Source: Isoetes taiwanensis (Eukaryota; Streptophyta; Lycopodiopsida; Isoetales; Isoetaceae). Taken from it: DNA of 64,000 bases. The notes under the pieces are model-generated. The model was not told the DNA's origin, ran no database searches, and saw only the letters and a list, made by a program, of their open reading frames with translations. Of this stretch, positions 30,336 through 41,928 are shown piece by piece. The translations under genes were made by a program, and so were the position numbers. Numbering within the stretch: the stretch's first letter is position 1; the number at the start of each line of letters is the position of its first letter. The stretch lies in contig JAJEKV010000012.1 in the NCBI GenBank assembly GCA_021234155.1, positions 7,115,650 through 7,179,649 of the forward strand. Reading direction: 5' to 3'.

Positions 30336-32032
30336 GTCTCCACGTTCAGATCATTTTGTACATGCCATTAGAAACTCAAATGTGATACATGACACAATTT
30401 GCATTTCTATTGTACTTGCCAAGCCATTTATAGCAAATCAGAATAAATTTAATTAACAATAAGTTTATCTCCGCGGCCAAGGCCAAGTTTCTCTTTACCA
30501 ACTTGATGTTGATGGTTGTAGAAGGTCCTCAAGCCACTCTTCAACTCAATTCAATTTAGCTTCCTTAATTCATTTTAGCTTATGTCCAACAATGCCAGTT
30601 CGAAACAATGCAAAATAAGTTTTAAAACATGCGAGATTTGAACCCATGATTTTCCACAAAAAAAGATACCTTGTACTCAACTCTTCTTTTGTGATATAGG
30701 CTTGCCCACTACTTAGTTTTAGGTAAGAAAAGCCTGCTAGAAGTAAAACAAAATTATTTTTCAATGGAGCTCTTGTTATGCGGTTGCCCTAGCATACTTT
30801 TGACTGGCCCAGTTCTGCTGGGTTCTACTGCCCCAAAATTTTGACTGAACCCAACAGAACCCAGCTTGGAGATTTTAGACTGCCTCAGCTCTGCTGAGCC
30901 CCTTTTTTCTTGCTCAATATTCCTAGCTTCTGCTTATAGAGCATAGAAAAGTGCTTTTTCCAATTGCTAGAAGTAAGCATGTTCGATTTTCTGTAACTTT
31001 TAAAGACCATGGATTGAAACATGGCACCAAATATGAGCTCTTATCTAAGAGCTTCTCGCATAATAGCTCCGGTACAAACAACAGATAACCTATATGTGCT
31101 TGTCTACACTTTGTTAGCCCAGAAATTTTGCTATTTCTTAGACCAACCAAGCCAAGAATAAAGATTGGTTTTGTCTGTCATCATTCTTGATTCTTTGCTG
31201 GCATGGAAGAAGCTCCAATAAAACCCTTATTGTGAAAATCCATATCAAATACTTTTGGATGCAAATGGAGAGGCATCTGGTCCCACTCTAGTACCAAATT
31301 ATTCTTGCTGCATCATATTTGTCAAACGAATATAGGTTATTATGTCTGCTAGAAAGTCAAGATGCCCTGCTAGTTTTAGAGTAGCTAAAGCTGACTCGAT
31401 AAGCATGGTTAAATACTAACAATTTGCTGGTAAGTGTGAATGATTTGCTAGAGAGATGAATTTGCAAACTGTTCATTGAAGGAAGAAAAAAAACTTGTAA
31501 CAAGGTTACATATTAAACGAGAGTGTTGTAGCATTCTCATTTGAAGATTCCTTTTAAAAAACATATTAACTGTTTTGCCCTTCAGGGCATGGCTAGTGAC
31601 AGGACCTTAAACCGCTACACCTGAGGTCTGGCCAATATTGGCATGTGAATAATGAATTACTTAATCAAGGCTCCAGGTCTACAAAAAGCTTTCGCCATGT
31701 CCCCGAAGTATGAAGGTAGTTTCGATGCCACTATATCAAAAAATTTGAAGCTAAGAAGATTTAGAACGTTTGGAATTCTGTTTATTCTTGAGTGAGGAAT
31801 GCATACTTTGCATGAGAAATCTTGATGCTAGAAAGATGAGCTCTCATTCTATATTGCTTTATGGTTTGAATATGGGGTTGATAGGCATATGATGCTACAG
31901 ACTAGATTGGTGAAGGTTGAAATTTGCATGTAATGTATTTATAATGGTAGCTCGAGTCAACTTTGGGTTATCCTGTACTTAATTAAAGCTAACATGAACC
32001 AGATATTTACTATTTTTCCCAAGATAGCCTAT
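30336..32032. other. AT-rich intergenic sequence
   Basis: No supportable gene or structured repeat. A locally repeated CTGCTGGGTTC / AACAGAACCCAGC inverted match at about 30815-30865 could form a weak hairpin. Confidence 0.5.
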
Positions 32033-32866
32033 TAAACTACTTTGGTTCGGTGGTTGGGACTCCAAAACCTAGGCGGCTATAAATTATTTGTCAAGGCACG
32101 AGGATTGGCTATTGTATTTTATTGTAAACTTATCATTTATGTTAATATAACCTGGCATTAGAACCCTCAAATATTTAAATTTAGGTTACCTTGTATTATT
32201 GGCCTATATTGCAATACATGATGGTCAATTGACTAGCTTATTGGGCCATTAAAATGGAAGAAGAAGCTTTCTATTGATCATATTAACTTAGCTTGCAAGA
32301 AAGTTTTTAAAAAGCTCTCACAACATGAGCTCTCTTAGTTTATCATCGAGTTAAGGCGAACCCCATTTGCATCAACATTGGAAGTGGTGGCTTTTGGTTT
32401 CGGAAGCCATCAGATGGTTTTCCATGTCAGTACCTGGAATAAACAGTATTTTTGCATGATGCAACGTAGAGTTATAAAGTTGTGAAATGTAATTCCCATG
32501 TTTCTTAGTGTAAATGTGTAATCTCATTTCCTTTTGTAGTAATGTTGTGAATATGTTGTGACACAGACATTAATCAACCCCCAACAGCAAGAAAAAGACC
32601 TTAGATCACCAAATCTGATCCCCATGCTTTGTCAGATATGAGAATGCACATAAACATACTTTTTGATGTGCATTAGCTATTAACTTCATATTTGAACAAG
32701 ATTTGACATGTTACCTTCATATTTAAGCAAGATTTGACATGCTGGAGAGCTTTTTGAACACAAGGTGTGGCGCATGTGATTCAAAATATAGCTCCCAATT
32801 TGTATTCCAGAATAGTGTAAGAATGCAAGGACCTATTCTGGAATAGTATAAAAATGCCCGGGCAAC
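32033..32866 (+). repeat. dispersed repeat R1, copy 2
   Basis: This copy matches 4465-5361 and is not interrupted by LTR elements. It lacks about 100 bp of copy 1 (around 4800-4900) and adds short insertions. It retains the TTCCAGAATAG/CTATTCTGGAA inverted repeat near its right end. Confidence 0.87.
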
Positions 32867-33250
32867 TGATAATCCTATTCCAGAATACGCAGGAATTTTG
32901 AAAACACTGATTAGGATCTTCTCTAGACAGATTTGGCATGCTCTGGTGCTTTATTTCTTCTTCAAACTAGAAAGCTCTATGTTTACTTCTTTTTTTGGAC
33001 CTTCCACTCGTGTTTAGTGTTCGTAATTTAACTTGTGATATCTTGCAACTCATGATGGCCAGAGCATGTGAAAGATCTCTGCTGCTTTGATCGGATTGAA
33101 AGTGGTATGATATCCACAATCTCTGATAGCATCATTAGCGCGATTTTGGCCATAGCCATAGCCGTATAGCCTGATGCCACATAGACATAACCGCATAGCT
33201 TGATGCATATGGCCATAGCCTCGTATAGAACCCATAATGTGGCCTCTATT
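32867..33250. other. intergenic, short GCCATAGCC-type repeat
   Basis: At 33150-33230 the motifs GCCATAGCC, GCATAGC and GTATAGC recur irregularly. No gene is visible. Confidence 0.45.
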
Positions 33251-33460
33251 GTGACGATTAACCATCAGGTCTGGAACGTGTGATTTGGTTTCATCCAAAT
33301 CATCGTGGCCTTTATCCAAATCATCGTGGCCTTTTTGGTTAGGATGCACAGCTACCATTCCAGAGGTAGTGGGTTCAAGTCCCATTCAGACCCTTAAATG
33401 TGACAGTATGATTTGGATGAAACCGAATCACACGCTCCAGACCTGATGGTTAATCGTCAC
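33251..33460. mobile_element. foldback element with tRNA-like core, unit 1
   Basis: The arms GTGACGATTAACCATCAGG...TTTCATCCAAATCAT and their inverse (ending 33460) are about 55 bp each. The core contains CTACC-ATTCCAGA-GGTAG, an anticodon-arm-like hairpin, followed by GGGTTCAAGTCCC, a T-arm/B-box-like segment. This is one of five related units. Confidence 0.78.
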
Positions 33461-33495
33461 ACTATCGATTTCTGCAAGGAGTGAAACTAAGGAGT

Positions 33496-33705
33496 GTGAC
33501 GATTAACCATCAGGTCTGGAGCGTGTGATTCGGTTTCATCCAAATCATCGTGGCCTTTATCCAAATCATCGTGGCCTTTTCGGTTAGGATGCACAGCTAT
33601 CACTCCAAAGGTAGTGGGTTCAAGTCCCGTTCAGACCCTTATATGTGACAGTATGATTTGGATGAAACCGAATGACATGCTCCAAACCTGATGGTTAATC
33701 GTCAC
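33496..33705. mobile_element. foldback element with tRNA-like core, unit 2
   Basis: It has the same arms and core as unit 1, complete at both ends and 35 bp away from it. Confidence 0.8.
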
Positions 33706-33840
33706 ACTCTGATCTGGAGCGTGTGATTTGGTTTCATCCAAATCATCGTGGCCTTTTCGGTTAGGATGCACAACTACCACTCCAGAGGTAGTGGGTTCAA
33801 GTCTCGTTCAGACCCTTAAATGTGGCAGTATGATTTGGAT
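33706..33840. mobile_element. foldback element, unit 3, truncated on the right
   Basis: The left arm is shortened (begins TCTGATCTGGAGCG) and the core GGTAGTGGGTTCAAGTC is present. The right arm breaks off at about 33840. Confidence 0.7.
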
Positions 33841-33997
33841 AACTCATGCCCTAGTGGTGTGGGCAACTCATAATAGGGTTGGGGGTCCAGATGGTTGCTA
33901 TCACACTCCTTGGTTTCAGTCCCTTGTAGATCGATTTTGGTCCGCCCCAAATTTCCCCAGTTGCAAGCCTTCAAGGAGGGGGGTTTAAGGGAGGATA

Positions 33998-34145
33998 GTG
34001 TGACAATTAACCATCAGGTTTGGAGCGTGTGATTTGGTTTCATTCAAATCATCGTACCTTTTATCCAAATCATTGTGGCCTTTTTGGTTATGATGCACAA
34101 CTACCACTCCAGAGGTAGTGGGTTCAAGTCCCTGATAATATGATT
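33998..34145. mobile_element. foldback element, unit 4, truncated
   Basis: The left arm (GTGTGACAATTAACCATCAGG) and core are present; the right arm is lost after about 34140. Confidence 0.68.
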
Positions 34146-34330
34146 TGGTTAACCATCAAGTCTGGAGCGTGTGATTTGGTTTCATCCAAATCATCGTGGC
34201 TTTTTCGGTTAGGATGTACAACTACCACTCCAGAGGTAGTGGGTTCAAGTCCCGTTCAGACCCTTAAATGTAACAGTATGATTTGGATGAAACCGAATCA
34301 CATGCTCCAGACCTGATGGTTAATCGTCAT
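34146..34330. mobile_element. foldback element with tRNA-like core, unit 5
   Basis: Left arm from TTAACCATCAAG, core with GGTAGTGGGTTCAAGTCCC, and right arm ending TTAATCGTCAT. Confidence 0.72.
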
Positions 34331-35486
34331 ATCTACTGCAGACGGCTATAGCCTCACCAGACAGGGGCAAGATGGCCGCGAACCCCTGGGCTGCTTCTAG
34401 ATTTGGAAGCTTTACTAGATCCGTAAAAGCTTTTTCGAGGCCAAGCTCTATTTTCACTTCTTCATATATTACAATATTACAAGAGTTTCTGAGGCACAAA
34501 GAATCTTTATTTTCAATTAAACTTTTTTTTTCCAACCCAAAAAGTTGCAAAAAGCATTTGCCAACATGATTTGGTACAGAATCAAGCTAAATTAATTGAT
34601 AATCTAGCATACCTACTCTATAAGTTTCAATGTATTTGGATCTAAAAATTTATTTCTGGCCTGATCTTTGACATGGAAGACTGCAAAGGTGCTCTGTTAA
34701 TAGGGGGCGTGTCGGATTAGAAGTAGAATCTAATATGCTTTGTCTTACCGTCCATGAACCAGAGACCATCCGAAGATATATATGCTTTGGATATAAATAG
34801 ATTAAGATCGGCCATAACTTCTACTACTTCTAGCAAAATGCCATGTCGGTTTACACTATCTAACTGCATTGTGCAAAAAAGAAAGAAATCAAGATCGGTT
34901 GCGAAAAAATGGAAGCAGACCAAGATTCATCAAATTCAAACCAAGGAAAGAAAAACAGAGGATTCAAACTGAAAGAAGACAGAGTTGTCGGAGAAAATGT
35001 TACCTTGATCACTGTTGCTTCTTCACAAACAACGTTATCTATCACTACCATGAAGTTACAGAATAAAGCAGATGTTTTAACCCTCCAAAAATAGGGGAAA
35101 TGAAAGGACAAGAGGAAATATATTTTGTGCTAACCTAGAAGGATCGATCTTCGATTTCAAGGTTTTATAATCAGGATCGAAGTAAGGAAAGCCTTGATCG
35201 GCTCGAATCTCCATAGTGGAGTTAAAGATGGAGCGAATGATTTAGGAAGATGGATCTTTTATGCAATATTTTGGACGGTTTACTTCTCCATGCTTATTTG
35301 AGGGAAATGTGCACTTTCTCTCTCTAACTTAACTTTTAGAGAGAGAAGATGATCTTAGACCATAGAAATAGACAAACTGGGTGGATTTTTTTGCTTTTTG
35401 AAGGTGGTGGATGTATGGTGGGTGTGTCATTTATGGATGGTGTGTTTTGACTAGAAAAAATACTTTTTGCCAACTTTGCCTAGGGA
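34331..35486. other. intergenic, no gene recognised
   Basis: Short open frames on both strands lack motifs. Nothing repetitive stands out except TCTCTCTAACTTAACTTTTAGAGAGAGA near 35320, which can form a weak hairpin. Confidence 0.45.
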
Positions 35487-35856
35487 AGATGATGGTAAGG
35501 CAAGAGAATATGAATTATGAAGCATGTATGATGTTTATGGATGGGAATGAGATGGTAAGGTTATGTAAGAAGCCTTGTGAAATAGAACTCATGCCCAAAT
35601 GACTTGAAACTAGCCACATATCAAGGAATCTTGAGGGGTCTTCCAAACTTCATTCTTGAGGGGTCTTCCAATCTTCAAACTCAACTATGCTTGCTTGAAT
35701 CCTTTCCTCCTTGCCATGCTTGCATGATATCCAATGAATGTCCTTCCCTTGGTTCTTCAACAAAGGTGTCAACTTGTGATCTTCAAAGATGAGAGTCTTC
35801 ATGCTTTAGTACTTGCACACATGTTTTAGTCAAAAGTTAGACAAAAATGTGTAGAT
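35487..35856 (+). repeat. 370-bp duplication, copy 1
   Basis: By eye this is identical to 44807-45176. It includes an internal CTTGAGGGGTCTTCCAA doublet. Copy 2 ends exactly at the CACTA-like boundary. Confidence 0.93.
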
Positions 35857-36054
35857 TGTGGGCATAGCTCTTCTATGCTGCCAAAATGTGTCAGCACCAG
35901 TCCCTTCATGCGCTACTAGACACAACCTCAGTAGGTTTATTAGGTTATTTTCTCCAAGACATCATGGATACACACACTCAATTGTGTCCTCAAACATGAC
36001 ACTGAGATGAAAATGTACCATAATGTATCATTGCATAATCTCTCAACATACCTA

Positions 36055-36177
36055 TTACTGGCAAAGGTTTTTCCCTTGAAAACCCTTCGGGCTAGGAGTT
36101 TTTTAATCCTACGTGCTTATTGTATCCTTTCTTTAGTTCCCATAGGCCCAGTTAGTCTCCCCGGACGATAAAAATTG
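36055..36177 (+). repeat. LINE/SINE-like 3' tail, copy 2
   Basis: It has the same block order as 1555-1706, ending GGACGATAAAAATTGAATTC. No microsatellite tail is present here. Confidence 0.5.
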
Positions 36178-36223
36178 AATTCAATACTATTTATCTGCTA
36201 GTCGGCTCTTCATATACCTTAAT

Positions 36224-36988
36224 TCTAGAGCCTAGTTGCACTCAACCAATACTTCGCAACAACATGCTGATATGAGCCATGTGGCCCTCCCCTTTATTTC
36301 CAAAATAGCAGTACAAAAATATTTCACTTCTAATAATCCCTCATGCACACCGGCCTTTTTGGGCATATAAAAAGCATCAAAGTAACACAAAGGATCCAAA
36401 CTCAAATAAGTCCATAAAGATTTAGGGCTTCCGTTGCTAATGTCCAACACGACCCCAACATGCCAAGACTCCTGCAAAACTCACAAAGGACGTCTCCACA
36501 TCCATCCCTAAGCAAACCTGCAAAAGGAACAAGGAAACACGTGGTACGAGGACCCCAATCATGGCACAAAGGCCGCCACATCTATGGCATACGAGGGCCC
36601 ACCACCATGGCGCAAGGGCCCTCAACATCTACCCCACTTAAAACCCAACATTCAAGCCATAAGAGTTGCCCCAACAACAATGCTTGGCATGAGAGCCTCC
36701 AGCCATTGTACAAGATAACCGCAAGATCAAGAAGTCAAAACACTGAGCTAACCAACATACAACAAAGACATTGACTATAAGAATACTTCAATGACGCAAG
36801 GTAAGAACACATGGCTAAAACTAAAGGGGGGGGGGGTGGGGCGTGGGACTACAAAGGGGGAGGCTCAAAGACGGCTGATGAAAATGGGAGGAATGCAACA
36901 AGGCTATAAATACTCCAAGGGAGGCACTCTCAACTAGCCTCAAGAAGCGGATTTATCTGCTAATCTCAAAACGCAGATAAATCGCACT
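36224..36988 (+). mobile_element. head-to-tail element unit 1 (Helitron-like termini, tentative)
   Basis: It begins TCTAGAGCCTAGTTGCACTC and ends with a 150-bp block (36838-36988) containing GGCTATAAATACTCC and a terminal hairpin GCGGATTTATCTGC/GCAGATAAATCGC three bases from the end. The same left and right ends bound the next unit, while the interiors differ. Shared termini with different interiors, a 5' TC and a hairpin near the 3' end recall non-autonomous Helitrons, though the canonical CTRR end is not clear. No coding capacity. Confidence 0.45.
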
Positions 36989-38857
36989 TCTAGAGCCTAG
37001 TTGCACTCAACCAATACTTCGCAACAACATGCTAAAAAAAGAGGCAGAAACAACAAGAAACTAAATGCCTAAGAAGCTAAGGGCATAATATCACCACTCA
37101 GGGACCACCAAAGCAAAGAAAATGAGTAGGCGAAGGGAAGCAAGAGACCAGGGCACATCTAAACAACCAAGAGTACGAAAAAGAATACTATGATACCCTG
37201 CAAGTACGGAATGAGGAATCTAAGCAAGAAAGCAACGACGCGAAGGCTGACCTATCAAGACAAATAGCCAAACATAGCCTACAAGAGAAAGGGTTCGGTG
37301 CCATATTTAATGCAAGGAAAAGGGACATGAGATTGAGAGTGAGAATTGAGAGCCTAAGACAAAGGCAGATGCAAACAGCTAACACCACCATAAGAGGAGA
37401 TGAACGAAATGCTCTACTAACCTGTGAATGAGCAAAGAGCCAAGAGCAAGCGACCTACACATCGAGCTTAACAGGTTTAAACCTCCATGGTCAATATACA
37501 CACCCACAACCAACTCGTTCAAAGGTCCTACAAGATGCAGCAAGCCTAAGAGCATGAAATCTCAAGATATCTGATTATGCCTCTCACGTGCCAACCAATT
37601 GTTGCAAAGATGACACTGTATTGTCCTGAGCTAACAAGTAAAACGCGCTATGAAATTCAAATGGGAACCCGAAACCCATAAATTCAAGAAGAGAACAACC
37701 TTATCCTTCAAACAATGCGATAACGCATGAAAACACCACAATAAAACTTAAGAAGTTTGCAAAAGTAAACAACCAAACTCGTACAAAGGACAATCCTTAA
37801 ATGTATGACTAAAGGAAAATGCAATTAGTCGACAAAGGTCCAGGAACCACGAAGCTCGTACCCGAAAAACATGTGATAGAAAACATGCATAGAAGGAGAA
37901 AAACTAAAACCCAATGTGATGAAACTCTGACCTAGAAAAGGCAACTTGAGAATAGATTCAAGCATATATCCCTAAAATGGAAGGGAGTACACCAATAGAC
38001 CATGACCTACGACACAGTTAGTGAAAACGTTAGTGAAAACAAAAGCTCTAAAACTTCAAAAAATATTACAAATTAAACACCATAAGTTCCAATAAACCAA
38101 CTTGTACAAGGGTCCTTCCAAAGTCGCAATGCTAACCTCCAATCCGACGGCGTACAATTCAAACTATAGACCAATCAACTCCTGTAAAGAGAGAACTAGA
38201 TGCCATTAACCTTTACAGAGGAGTAACTAAGCATAGCTTGCGAGAAGGGTAAGGGTTCAAGGGCCAGGAGATGAAGAGCAAGAGACCAAAGTAGATCCAA
38301 CAACTAACACCATCAAGGAGAGATGAAAGAAGCATTAAAACCTCCAAAAGGAATTTACATACAACTTCCAGCTGCAATAAATATACAAGATGACACATAA
38401 AGACTTTAAGAGCACAAAACTACACGCAATAAAGCCACCCAAATACGACAACAGAGCTCCAAACTTGCAAGTCCCAAGACAAACAACTTCAGAACAACAT
38501 AGCACCAAAGTAGAACCTAGATCAGTGTAACTCAAAGCATACTCAAAACAACAAGCAGATCAAAATCTCCAACGTTGGAAATGTACGACCCTGAGGAGGA
38601 GGTTTGAGAAGGCAAAATAAAATGCTGAAAAATCGAAAGCTTAAAACAAGCACACTTGCTAAAACACCCCCTCACCTCAAGCACGATCTAACGCCCCATC
38701 AATTTATGCACAATCTAAAGCACACAAGAACTGGCAAACTAAAGGAGAGAATACGCTCCAACAAACCCACTCCTACGAAGTCTTTTAATGTGAGCTTAAT
38801 AACCTTGAATCTAAAGGCACTGAAGGATGAACCAGCTTGCTACTAAGTGAGCCCTAA

Positions 38858-38969
38858 GTTGAAAGGTGAAAGGTTTCATTGGAAGCCTCTACCACATTGG
38901 AAGGATTAAACCTTGTTGAAAGGTGAAAGGTTTCATTGGAAGCCTCTACCACACTGCAAGGATTAAACC
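38858..38969 (+). repeat. tandem 57-bp duplication
   Basis: Two adjacent units start GTTGAAAGGTGAAAGG and end AAGGATTAAACC, differing at two or three bases. Confidence 0.92.
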
Positions 38970-39294
38970 CTATCTACTGGAGTGAAGAATGCCTGAAGAA
39001 TGCCTAAAGCTACTGTTTAATTGGAACTCACTACGGGCCATCTAGATGGGAGCAAATTGACATCTTTAGACTAGGCGAACGGTCAGCCACAAACCACAAT
39101 CTAAGGGAAGCAACAAGAGAGGCAAAGTTCCATGTTTGGCAAGAATCATAAAATCCTAAAATACTGACCAACATCAACAATACCATCTAGACAAGAAAGT
39201 CCCTCAAGGTTAACCAATTGTGGACCACTTGCGAGGCGCAAAACACAATAGAATTATGTACCACAAGGGAATCCCTAAGGCTAAATTAACTACT

Positions 39295-39430
39295 AGGCAC
39301 AAGGCTTATGATTGAGATTCCATAAGGCCATTAGATCATGAAACGCGTCAATGCAATAGTGCAGGCACAAGGCTCATGATTGAGATTCTATAAGGCCATT
39401 AGATCATGAAACGCGTCAATGCAACAATGC
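39295..39430 (+). repeat. tandem 68-bp duplication
   Basis: Two adjacent units start AGGCACAAGGCT and contain CATTAGATCATGAAACGCG, with about four differences. Confidence 0.92.
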
Positions 39431-41928
39431 AAAAGCTTATGTTAAATCAAACTACAACTCAACCAACACACATTCCCCAAGAAAATACCATCGAAGCATA
39501 GAAGCATACGTCCTGCAACCAAACCCAAAACTATTGCAAACGTTTAACGGTGGAGTGACGTATGCTAGAATTATAATGGCAAGGACAAGTCAACAAAGAT
39601 GCAAGTAACAAATGATCTAAAGCTCCAAAACTAGATAGGCAAATCAAGTAGGTTACACAAAAGCAAAAAGTTAGACTGATCTAAAGACTAACAATATCCA
39701 TATTCCTTAAAACAAGATCAAAGGTCACGGACGATTTCTCAATATGAAGAGAGTATATAGGTAAAAAAGCCTACAGGTGAAGCTTGATGGTGCATAAAAG
39801 ATGCGCGATGTAATTTGTGAAAGAGCAGAAAAAAGATGCGGCAGAAGTTACATAACTATAATGAACAAGTAGTAGTTCAAGATACTAGGATTGCTAGCAA
39901 TATGCAAGGGCAAAAAATAAGTTCTTCAGCTCATAAAAAAAAAAGGTATGAAGGATTCGATCCGATAAGCCTCAAGAGAACTTATATAAAGTCAAAATAC
40001 CTCAGGGCCAAGAGGCCTCAAATTTGTAAAGTCACCAATCCAGCCAAAAAGTAAAAATACTTCAAAACGAGAAGCTCCTCCTCCAACGAATGAAGCGGGA
40101 CATCTTTGCACGCCTTGGTTCCAGTTCCAGATAATTAATGAAGTCTAAATGATTGTTGGCGCCTACAAGACCTAGCTTTATAGAACCTTCATTGAATAGC
40201 TAGTTGAACCACCATCGCTGCTACAAGAACCTGCACTTGGCATTTCACAACAATAGGACAACAGCAATAGGACCCCGATGCATGCCCAACGATGCTGAAC
40301 CGATCCAGCTTCGCCACAAAGATATTCCTATGGACATCATAGCATGAAATCTGTGCTCCAAATGCTCATCTTTGATGAACTCTTGCATGTTGCACTGCAA
40401 AAATGAGAAAGCAAAGGGAACTGGAAGACTGCAGTTAGAAACACAAGGATACTACACCAGAATGCAAAAACATCTCCATGCAAAATGAATTGAAAGCAAT
40501 GCACAGAACAAAAACACGACTAAACGGTAATTAGCTTATATAGCTCGGGTCTCAACAAAATTAGTTCATATCAAATTACATAAGTAATGGGCAAAATAGA
40601 CTAGAACAAGTAACGTTAAAGACGGTAGACAAGCAAGACCACATTCCATCTTCCTGAGAAAGAGCAGCATACTTGGCTTACCTTACCTTATCTCGCGTAC
40701 ATAACGCCCTCTAGATATCCCCTTAGGCTTCTGCTTCTGCTTTTGCCAGAGATGTCATACTGAGTAAATTGTGGAGTCCAGAAAGCTGCAAATCAGATAT
40801 GTTGAAGACGTGAAGCGACAAAGGAAGACTTGAGTATTGTGAGCAATCCAAACCCAGCCTTTGCCTGAAGCATGTGCCTTGGAGACTCTTAAAACGGCTT
40901 GGATTCAAAAGTCTCCAAGAAAAGGACTAGCAACATGGCAAGAACGAATTGCATGTAGCCTGGATTCGAACCTGTAGCTGCAACTCAGAAGCACAACCAA
41001 CAAGGCAAATAAGAACAGCGGGCTACAGGTGTGGCAAATAGAGAAAAGGCAGATCGGCTTTCATGCATCCTTCGGGACTATCAAAATAGGAAGCGACCTG
41101 GAGTAACCAACCAAGAGTACACCAAGTGTGAAGAAAACTAGGCATGTAGGTAATCTCAAACCCTGAATCTGTGAATCGTAAGTTGCACTAGCTCCTCAAA
41201 AATGGACTGGCTTTTGGATTCAACCACACTGCGACAAGCATAATCCCGCTTCCAAACCGTAGCACCACAGCTCAAGGCAACACAGCTCCAAACAGCTCGA
41301 AAAAAATCAAGCACGGCCAATGTACTTCTGCCAACGTACTTCTGAAACCCGAGAATTGAGCATCGCTTACAACCCTTTGTGAGACTAAGCGGACTCAGGC
41401 GAACTAACACAGCGAGCTATCAAACAAACAAACACCTGGTTAATCAGAAAAAATTGAAAACTGGTTTTCTAGGGACTAAAACCTAAATCGCTCTCTGCTA
41501 GTATGCATGCAATTTGTATGAGTTCACAAGATTAGACATAGCCTATAACAAGCCAGTGAGAGCGAGGAAGCTCGAATATCGTTGACGGGATAGAAGGCCT
41601 CCATCGCCTGGGGCGTGGGACTACAAAGGGGGAGGCTCAAAGACGGCTGATAAAAATGGGAGGAATGCAACAAGGCTATAAATACTCCAAGGGAGGCACT
41701 CTCAACTAGCCTCAAGAAGCGGATTTATCTGCTAATCTCAAAACGCAGATAAATCGCACTATCTGAGATTTTTAGAGATTACCATACTTCAGTTTTTGCA
41801 TATAATTAAGGGCACAAATAAGTCTTTGAAATCAACAGAGTCAAACCAAAGAACCTACTTGAGGATTTTTAAGTTCTCAAAGAAAGAACTTACTCGAGGA
41901 CAAAGACAAGATTTCAAATTAGCATAAG

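Larger units (their letters stand above)
36989..41760 (+). mobile_element. head-to-tail element unit 2, 4.8 kb, non-coding
   Basis: It starts with the same ~45 bp as unit 1 (TCTAGAGCCTAGTTGC...CAACATGCT) directly after unit 1 ends, and finishes with the same 150-bp terminal block at 41611-41760 (one substitution seen). The 4.6-kb interior is A- and CAA-rich on the plus strand with no frame over 84 codons and no motif. It may be a captured non-coding sequence or a decayed transcript. Confidence 0.45.

Noticed and set aside
33365-33390. Functional tRNA genes in the foldback units
   Set aside because: There is no acceptor stem or complete D arm, and the anticodon-like loop is eight bases. Only tRNA-like pieces are present.
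36837-41760. 150-bp terminal blocks as LTRs of one retrotransposon
   Set aside because: They lack TG..CA ends and no primer-binding site or purine tract flanks them. The left-end repeat at 36224 and 36989 fits a head-to-tail pair better.
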